DNA of 64,000 bases, from the NCBI RefSeq assembly GCF_007830445.1, contig NZ_VLKR01000009.1, positions 124,001 to 188,000 on the forward strand, read 5' to 3'. The notes beneath the pieces were generated by a model. That model saw only the letters and a list, made by a program, of their open reading frames with translations, had not been told where the DNA came from and did not search any database. Positions 58,245 to 64,000 of the stretch are shown piece by piece. Both the position numbers and the translations under genes were made by a program. This stretch comes from Sphingobacterium siyangense. Lineage in GTDB: Bacteria; Bacteroidota; Bacteroidia; Sphingobacteriales; Sphingobacteriaceae. Position 1 is the stretch's first letter. The number at the start of each line of letters is the position of its first letter.

Positions 58245-60995
58245 ATGAGCAATAACATGTCAAAAATGAATCTTAAAAAAAGCTATTGGATCCTATTTGC
58301 GCTCGTATGCACACAGTTGCCAAGCAGCGTATATAGCCAACAGGACGAACACCCCGTATGGAAAGCAGTCAAAGCACAGCAAGCCACTTTGGGCGTAGAA
58401 GAGGGGGCCAAAAGTTTTACCCTCAAAAACCTCAACGTAGCTATCCTCAATGCATCGCAGACGCTATCTTCTTTTCGCCCCAACGGTGGCGAAAAAGATT
58501 TTGACTATACACCTGTTGAACTCCTGAACAAAAGAGACCGCAATAAGTTTTTTCATATCGGTGATATCAATATCAGTTTGCGTCGTCAGGGTGATACTCC
58601 CTGGACTTCCTACTCGTCGGCGGCAGACCGTAAGCATGTCATCCCAATAAATTCGGCAAAAAACCATCTTGCAAGCGCAGACATCAGCCCTACGCTCAAC
58701 AATATTCCGTTGAAGGTTGTACGCAACTGGCAAGAAGAGCAGGGCGATCTGATCCTGAGTTTTGAGATTTCAAATCCCAACGATTATCCCATCGAAATCG
58801 GCGCGCTGGGTATCCCACTTCCCTTCAACAACAACATGGATTGGAAAAACCTCGATCAGGCCCATGCACAGAATGTTTTTTTCGATCCCTATATCGGCCA
58901 AGATGCAGGTTATCTACAGGTCAACCGCCTACATGGCAATGGGCCGAGTCTACTGGTATTACCTTACAAAAATGCTGGTTTTGAAGCCTATAATCCGCTC
59001 AATTCAGACCCTACCCCCCGAAGTATTACCTTTGAGGGATTTCATGAATGGATGATCCACAGTAAGGCCTATGCCGAGACCGACTGGAAAGGCGTAGAAC
59101 AATGGAATACACCGACTTCTACCCTCTTAAAGCCACACGAGTCAAAGACCTTTGCCTTAAAATTTGTGCTCGCACCAAGTATCCGGCAGATTGAATCGGA
59201 GTTATTGAAAAACAATAGGCCCGTTGCTGTTGGACTTCCCGGATATGTTGTCCCCATGGACAATCCCGCCAAACTTTTTGTTAAGCACAACAAAGCGGTC
59301 AAAAGTGTCAGTGTCTTTCCCGAAGGTGCACTGAGCCTGACAAAAAAAAGAAGCACAGCCCAGCACTGGACGGAATACGAAGTGAAAGGCAACCGTTGGG
59401 GACGTGTACGGCTTACCATCAACTACGAGGACGGCATTACACAGACGATCCATTATAAAGTAATCAAATCCGAAAAAGAAGTTGTACAGGATCTAGGTCA
59501 TTTCCTCACCACCAAGCAGTGGTATGAAAATGACAAAGACCGCTTTGGTCGCTCACCATCTGTCATATCCTATGACTATGAAGAGCAGCAACCCATCACC
59601 CAAAATAAGAGCGCCTGGTTTGCGGGCCTGAGCGATGAAGCCGGAGCAGCAAGCTGGCTTGCCGCCCTGATGAAACAGGTACTGCAGCCCGATCAACAGG
59701 AAATAGCCAAGTTGAAACGTTTTGTCAACGAGACCCTCTATGGTCATATCCAGCATAAAGAAGGCGACAAGAAATATGGGGTTGTGAAAAGCCTTTTTTA
59801 TTATGAACCAGACTCGATGCCGGCCGGTACCTATCGTTCGGATATCAACTGGAAAACCTGGTCTGCCTGGCCCAAAAAGGAAGCCGATGACATTGGACGG
59901 TCCTATAATTATCCACATGTTGCGGCAGCACACTGGGTAATGTACAGGCTCGCCCGCAACTACAACAATCTGGTCAATGAGGAAACCTGGGACAAGTACC
60001 TCGAACGAGCTTACCAGACCAGTATCGCTATGATCGAAAAAGCGCCTTATTACGCGCAGTTCGGTCAGATGGAAGGCAGTATTTTCCTTATCATCCTCAA
60101 TGATCTTCGTAAAGAAGGATTAACCGCTAGGGCAGACAAGCTCGAAGCGGCCATGCGCAAGCGGGCAGAGCATTGGAAAACCCTCAATTATCCATTCGGG
60201 AGCGAGATGCCATGGGATTCTACCGGTCAGGAAGAGGTATTCCTCTGGTCGCGCTTTTTCGGCTTCGACGAAAAGGCGCAGGTGACACTCAATGCCATCA
60301 TTGCCTACATGCCTACTGTGCCGCACTGGGGATACAATGGCAGTGCACGCCGTTACTGGGATTTTGTCTATGGCGGCAAGCTTTCCCGTATCGAGCGGCA
60401 GCTGCATCATTATGGTTCGGCCCTCAATGCCATTCCTGTCCTTACCGCCTACCGCGACCATCCGGACGACTTCTACCTGCTCCGTATCGGACATGCAGGC
60501 ATGATGGGTGCCTTAGCCAATGTCACAGCCGACGGCTTTGGCCCGGGAGCTTTCCACTCCTACCCGTCCACTCTGGCCAATGATGGCATCTCGGGCGATT
60601 ATGGAACCGGCTTTTATGGTTATGCCGTCAATTCGGGGACCTATATTGTCGAACATCCCGAATTTGGCTGGCTGGCTTTCAGCGGTAATCTAAAAACCGA
60701 AAAACAGCAGGTCAAGGTTGCCCTCACTACAGCCTCCAAGGGACGAGTCTTCCTGGCAAAGGAAAACCTTTGGTTGACCACAGATGCCGGAGAAATTGTT
60801 GAATTATATTACGATCAAAAGGACCACAGCGTCACGCTGATCTTCAATAATGAAGCAAAACAAAACAGAACAAATATCCTGCTCAATGTAAATCCCGAAA
60901 GCCATTATGAGGTGGAAGGAATAAACAAAGATCCGTTGAATCGCTATGTAATACCCCTATCAACAAAAACGGTAAAATTGAAAAAGCTGAAGTAG
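58245..60995 (+). CDS. DUF5695 domain protein, candidate glycosidase
   Basis: A 916-residue exported protein (signal peptide about 1-32, ending SSVYSQ; alternative ATGs at 58257 and 58266). The first half is beta-rich (about 50-440; NGEKDFDYTPVELL-like opening, FHIGDINISLRR, DLILSFEISNPNDYPIEIGAL). The second half is helical (about 445-790), with repeated alpha-helix pairs rich in Trp and acidic residues, as in an (alpha/alpha)6 barrel (SAWFAGLSDEAGAASWLAAL, GQMEGSIFLIILNDLRKEG, FLWSRFFGFDEKAQ). This matches the Bacteroidota DUF5695 style. The fold suggests a carbohydrate-active enzyme, but no catalytic residue can be named. It shares a promoter region with the large GH43. Confidence 0.75.
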   Translation: MSNNMSKMNLKKSYWILFALVCTQLPSSVYSQQDEHPVWKAVKAQQATLGVEEGAKSFTLKNLNVAILNASQTLSSFRPNGGEKDFDYTPVELLNKRDRNKFFHIGDINISLRRQGDTPWTSYSSAADRKHVIPINSAKNHLASADISPTLNNIPLKVVRNWQEEQGDLILSFEISNPNDYPIEIGALGIPLPFNNNMDWKNLDQAHAQNVFFDPYIGQDAGYLQVNRLHGNGPSLLVLPYKNAGFEAYNPLNSDPTPRSITFEGFHEWMIHSKAYAETDWKGVEQWNTPTSTLLKPHESKTFALKFVLAPSIRQIESELLKNNRPVAVGLPGYVVPMDNPAKLFVKHNKAVKSVSVFPEGALSLTKKRSTAQHWTEYEVKGNRWGRVRLTINYEDGITQTIHYKVIKSEKEVVQDLGHFLTTKQWYENDKDRFGRSPSVISYDYEEQQPITQNKSAWFAGLSDEAGAASWLAALMKQVLQPDQQEIAKLKRFVNETLYGHIQHKEGDKKYGVVKSLFYYEPDSMPAGTYRSDINWKTWSAWPKKEADDIGRSYNYPHVAAAHWVMYRLARNYNNLVNEETWDKYLERAYQTSIAMIEKAPYYAQFGQMEGSIFLIILNDLRKEGLTARADKLEAAMRKRAEHWKTLNYPFGSEMPWDSTGQEEVFLWSRFFGFDEKAQVTLNAIIAYMPTVPHWGYNGSARRYWDFVYGGKLSRIERQLHHYGSALNAIPVLTAYRDHPDDFYLLRIGHAGMMGALANVTADGFGPGAFHSYPSTLANDGISGDYGTGFYGYAVNSGTYIVEHPEFGWLAFSGNLKTEKQQVKVALTTASKGRVFLAKENLWLTTDAGEIVELYYDQKDHSVTLIFNNEAKQNRTNILLNVNPESHYEVEGINKDPLNRYVIPLSTKTVKLKKLK

Positions 60996-61078
60996 AAGAG
61001 ATCCACACAACGGCCTACCAAAACCTCGCCTATATCTACACCAGCATCCATGCGAGAAACATAAGTGATCATAAGACG

Positions 61079-61117
61079 CAAAAAAATCGGGCTTTCATTT
61101 AGATGGAAGCCCGATTC
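61079..61117 (-). terminator. Rho-independent terminator of the NarL-type regulator
   Basis: AATCGGGCTT and AAGCCCGATT pair across a 12-base interior loop; on the minus strand it is followed by seven T. On the plus strand no T run follows the stem, so it mainly serves the gene ending at 61149. Confidence 0.8.
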
Positions 61118-61148
61118 AAAACAAAAGGCTATTTTTTTACAGCACTAT

Positions 61149-61805
61149 TTAGCTCAGCAGTTTTTGCTGAAATGCAAAACGGATCAGATCGGCCGTATTT
61201 TTGCTTTTGGTTTTGTCCATCAGGTTCTGACGGTGTCCTTCGACAGTCCGTTTGCTCAAAAAGATTTTATCCGCAATTTCTACAGCCGTAAATCCCTGCG
61301 CTATGAGTTCCAGTACGGCAAATTCCCGTTCTGTGATTTCATACTGCGACAGCCGTGAAGTAACATCTACGGCCCCACTATTCTCAGCATCAAAGTATTC
61401 CATAAACCGTAAACCGAAATTGGTCATCAGATATTTATGCCCATGCGATAAACGTAACAATCCAAATAAGATTTCATCATAATCCCCCCCTTTAGATAGA
61501 TATCCGTCTGCGCCACTCCGGAAAGCTTCGGCTACATCAACCGGATCTTCAATCATGGAAAGCACAGCAAACCTAAGATCAGGATATATTTTTTTGGCCA
61601 TCCGGATGAAACTTACACCATCCATGCCCTGCATATTCAGGTCCGTTAAAACCAGATCCGGCAATACATTTTGTTCAAGATAGATCAATGCATCCTCTGC
61701 ACTGTCGACCTCACCTACCACCGAGAGCTTGTCGTGGGTATCAATGATCAAGCGTATCCCATTTCGCACAAGTCGATGGTCATCAACTAAAAGAATTTTA
61801 GTCAT
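61149..61805 (-). CDS. NarL/FixJ-family response regulator
   Basis: A 218-residue regulator with a receiver domain (1-125; acidic pair VDDH at 8-10, phospho-acceptor Asp55 in VLTDLNMQG, Lys near GYLSKGG) and a LuxR-type helix-turn-helix (about 150-215; LSQYEITEREFAVLELIAQG, SKRTVEGHRQNLMDKT). The cognate kinase is not adjacent; the hybrid kinase module begins 85 bases upstream on the same strand and could act on it. Regulated genes are unknown. Confidence 0.92.
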   Translation of the reverse strand: MTKILLVDDHRLVRNGIRLIIDTHDKLSVVGEVDSAEDALIYLEQNVLPDLVLTDLNMQGMDGVSFIRMAKKIYPDLRFAVLSMIEDPVDVAEAFRSGADGYLSKGGDYDEILFGLLRLSHGHKYLMTNFGLRFMEYFDAENSGAVDVTSRLSQYEITEREFAVLELIAQGFTAVEIADKIFLSKRTVEGHRQNLMDKTKSKNTADLIRFAFQQKLLS

Positions 61806-61889
61806 TTTTCCTCCAATCCTACTAAGATACTTTATTTTTTTTAATAGGCTATTTTTTAAATTTAGTTCAAGTAAAAATCCCCTACAAGT

Positions 61890-62717
61890 CTACTTCACCT
61901 TTCGCCATATCTTTTCATTGCCCACCTGATTATAGCGGTGTGCCAACGCAGAAAAGCGCAGTGTCTCCTGACTGCCCAAGGCGAGGTATCCGAATGTTTC
62001 GAGGCTTTCATCAAAAAGGGACAATACCCTGGCCTGAAGCTGCGTATCAAAATAAATCAGCACATTGCGGCATAGAATCAGCTGAAAAGCATTAAAAGAA
62101 GCATCACTCACCAGATTGTGAGATGCAAAAACAATACGTTCCCGCAAGGTGGAATTGAGTTTTACCCAATTATAATTCGCGCTGTAGTACGCTGAAAAAT
62201 CAGCTTTACCGCCCGAAAGCTGATAATTTTCGACATAGGATTTTAGATTTGCCATCGGGATGACGGCCTTCTTTGCCTGCTCGAGCACCGAGGGGTTGAT
62301 ATCGGTGCCATAGATCAGTGATTTGTGCAAAAGATTCTCTTCTTGCAATAGAATTGCCAGTGAGTACGCTTCCTCACCTGTTGCGCAGCCCGCTATCCAG
62401 ATGCGGATAAACGGCGAAGTGCGCAATTTGGGAAGAATTTCATGACGCAGATTTGCGAAAAAGCTTGGATCACGAAACATTTCGGTCACATTCACGGTCA
62501 TCTTTTCAACAAATCGCTGCACATATTCCCGATCGTGAACAACGCGATAACGCAGTTCGGCGAAACTCGTAAAATTATCCAGCAGGCAAAGCTGGTTGAT
62601 CCGCCGCGACAAGGATGCTTTCGTATAGTGGGTAAAGTCGTAACCATAGAGACGCTCCACATCCTCCATCAGGATCATGACCTGCTCTTGGCTGACAATT
62701 TTTTTCCCTGTGGTCAT
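61890..62717 (-). CDS. CheR-type methyltransferase
   Basis: A 275-residue protein with the CheR N-terminal helical domain (about 10-70; YGYDFTHYTKASLSRRINQL) and the SAM-binding domain (about 80-270; MTVNVTEMFRDPSFF, IWIAGCATGEEAYSLAILL, DINPSVLEQAKKAVI, LILCRNVLIYFD). It would methylate glutamates of a receptor, but no chemoreceptor is in the window. It overlaps the receiver gene by four bases (ATGA). In many Bacteroidota CheR-like proteins sit beside hybrid kinases and control the kinase rather than motility. Confidence 0.9.
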   Translation of the reverse strand: MTTGKKIVSQEQVMILMEDVERLYGYDFTHYTKASLSRRINQLCLLDNFTSFAELRYRVVHDREYVQRFVEKMTVNVTEMFRDPSFFANLRHEILPKLRTSPFIRIWIAGCATGEEAYSLAILLQEENLLHKSLIYGTDINPSVLEQAKKAVIPMANLKSYVENYQLSGGKADFSAYYSANYNWVKLNSTLRERIVFASHNLVSDASFNAFQLILCRNVLIYFDTQLQARVLSLFDESLETFGYLALGSQETLRFSALAHRYNQVGNEKIWRKVK

Positions 62718-63088
62718 CCCGCTATTTCTCTTATCATCTGCACAAGCAGTTCAATGTCGATCGGTTTCGAGATATAGCCATTTGCTCCTGCAGACAGGCA
62801 TTTTTCACGATCACCGGTCATAGCTTGTGCCGTTACGGCGATGATAGGCAATTCACTTGCATTCCATGATTGACGGATCAACTTGGTGGCTTCATAGCCG
62901 TCTATCTCGGGCATCATCATATCCATGAGGACAAGACTTATGCCTATATGATATCTTAGCTGGACAAGTCCATCTTCTGCAGACAGACAGCCGATTGCTT
63001 GAAAACCTCTTGACTTCAGGGCCAATTTCAACGCAAATATATTGTTCTGATCATCGTCGATGATCAATATGGTTTTGTTCTTATCCAT
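62714..63088 (-). CDS. Single-domain response regulator (CheY-like receiver)
   Basis: A 124-residue receiver domain alone, with acidic Asp11-13, phospho-acceptor Asp56 in LVLMDMMMPE and Lys in YISKPIDIE. It resembles the last receiver domain of the hybrid kinase just upstream (shared MDMMMPE-DGYE, IIAVTA, GDREKC and YISKP), which points to duplication. It may act as a phosphate relay or sink for that kinase. It is separated by 20 bases from the kinase gene and overlaps cheR. Confidence 0.92.
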   Translation of the reverse strand: MDKNKTILIIDDDQNNIFALKLALKSRGFQAIGCLSAEDGLVQLRYHIGISLVLMDMMMPEIDGYEATKLIRQSWNASELPIIAVTAQAMTGDREKCLSAGANGYISKPIDIELLVQMIREIAG

Positions 63089-63108
63089 GCTCCTTATTTA
63101 TTGCGTTA

Positions 63109-64000
63109 TTATTCATACAACCATACACGCAAGAGAGACAATAGCTGATCGATATCCACCGGTTTGGATATATAATCAGACGCTCCCGCGGCAATACATT
63201 TTTCCCTATCCCCCATCATTGATTTGGCTGTAACCGCAATAATGGGCATATTTTCGTATCGCTGATCTTTTCGGATCGAAGCAATCGTTTCGTAACCATC
63301 CATTTCGGGCATCATCATGTCCATCAGGATCACCGCCACATCCGGATTATCTTCCAGCTGTTTCAGCGCATCTTTTCCGTCCGTTGCCGGCACCACGGTC
63401 ATCTGATATTTTTCGAGCGCCTTGGTGAGCGAGAAGATATTTCGGATGTCGTCATCCGCTACAAGTACCTTTTTTCCCTGCAGAACATCCTGCAAAAAGC
63501 CAAGTCTACCCGGCGATTTGATAGAAGGACCGTTATTTTCTTCTACAAGATGTAGAAATAGACCAACTTCGTCCAATATACGCTGATAGGAATTAGCCGT
63601 TTTTACAATGATAGAATCCGCATACCGTTTTAATTTCATTTCCTCTACCTGCGAAAGGTTCTTACCGGTAAATACAATAATCGGCAAATTTTCAAGGCCT
63701 TGGTTTCGTTTTACGGCTTCCAATGTCTCGTAGCCAACACGGTCTGGAACCCCCATATCAAGGATCACACAGTCGGCAGTGTCTGAACTCAGCGCCACAA
63801 TGCTATCTTCTACATTGCTCTTGATCTCCGAGGCAATGTCAGAACTCTCGAGGAAGAGCGACAGCGCCGCAGCATGTTTGGGATTTTCTTCAACGATCAA
63901 TACTTTTTTGGGATGCCGCGTGAGGGCATCTTCTATTTTACGGAACATATCGCCCATCTGCTCCAATGCCATCGGTTTATTGATAAAGTCTATGGCGCCC
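63109..64000 (-). CDS. Multi-receiver hybrid histidine kinase, 3' part only
   Basis: The frame stays open to the window edge at 64000, so this is the C-terminal part of a longer protein. The first residues in view, GAIDFINKP, are the end of a receiver domain (its K-P motif). Two more follow: a receiver with Asp in CVILDMGVPD, and a receiver with LVADDD, the acceptor in VILMDMMMPEMDG and the Lys in YISKPVDID. So the protein ends in at least three receiver domains, as in the large hybrid kinases with repeated receivers. The kinase part itself is outside the window. It is the first gene in view of the kinase-receiver-CheR set. Confidence 0.85.
   Translation of the reverse strand, partial: GAIDFINKPMALEQMGDMFRKIEDALTRHPKKVLIVEENPKHAAALSLFLESSDIASEIKSNVEDSIVALSSDTADCVILDMGVPDRVGYETLEAVKRNQGLENLPIIVFTGKNLSQVEEMKLKRYADSIIVKTANSYQRILDEVGLFLHLVEENNGPSIKSPGRLGFLQDVLQGKKVLVADDDIRNIFSLTKALEKYQMTVVPATDGKDALKQLEDNPDVAVILMDMMMPEMDGYETIASIRKDQRYENMPIIAVTAKSMMGDREKCIAAGASDYISKPVDIDQLLSLLRVWLYE

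Overview
The window comes from a Bacteroidota genome, most likely a Sphingobacteriaceae member (Sphingobacterium/Pedobacter type; this is inferred from protein style, no 16S is present). The evidence is three SusC/SusD pairs, a hybrid two-component regulator (HTCS), lipoprotein-anchored glycoside hydrolases and TAnnTTTG-type -7 promoter boxes. I see no tRNA, rRNA, CRISPR array, transposase or phage gene.

Layout. 1-6.5 kb: ordinary genes (membrane protein, SAM methyltransferase, small histidine kinase, a pair of overlapping secreted-type ORFs, a zinc alcohol dehydrogenase, an AraC regulator). 6.5-52.3 kb: a very large xylan utilization locus. It has (i) a minus-strand operon of GPH symporter, GH10, GH43 and GH67; (ii) a minus-strand operon of transaldolase, split transketolase, CE1-type esterase, GH95, three GH43 and a sialate-O-acetylesterase-type esterase; (iii) the HTCS regulator; (iv) a plus-strand operon SusC-SusD-SusC-SusD-surface lipoprotein-GH10(CBM)-GH5-acetylesterase, which has the gene order of the known Bacteroidota xus core; (v) a GH29 gene and a third SusC/SusD pair on the minus strand. 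52.5-54.6 kb: small poorly known genes. 54.6-61 kb: a divergent pair, a 1133-residue multidomain GH43 and a DUF5695 protein. 61-64 kb: signalling genes (NarL-type regulator, CheR-type methyltransferase, single-domain receiver, and the 3' end of a multi-receiver hybrid kinase cut by the window edge).

How it works together (inference from families): surface SusC/D pairs and lipoproteins bind and cut decorated xylan; esterases remove acetyl and feruloyl groups; GH67, GH43s, GH95 and GH29 remove methylglucuronic acid, arabinose and L-galactose/fucose-type side chains; the symporter brings short xylosides inside, where a signal-less GH43 can release pentose; transaldolase and transketolase feed pentose phosphate into central metabolism.

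The most notable observation is a shared promoter architecture upstream of all four transcription units of the xylan locus: two copies of a TTTAAACATT-like half-site spaced 21 bp apart, lying 59 and 38 bp upstream of a TAnnTTTG-like box. It looks like the operator of the HTCS encoded in the middle of the locus. Second is the surface GH10, whose nested CBM4-like module appears circularly permuted.
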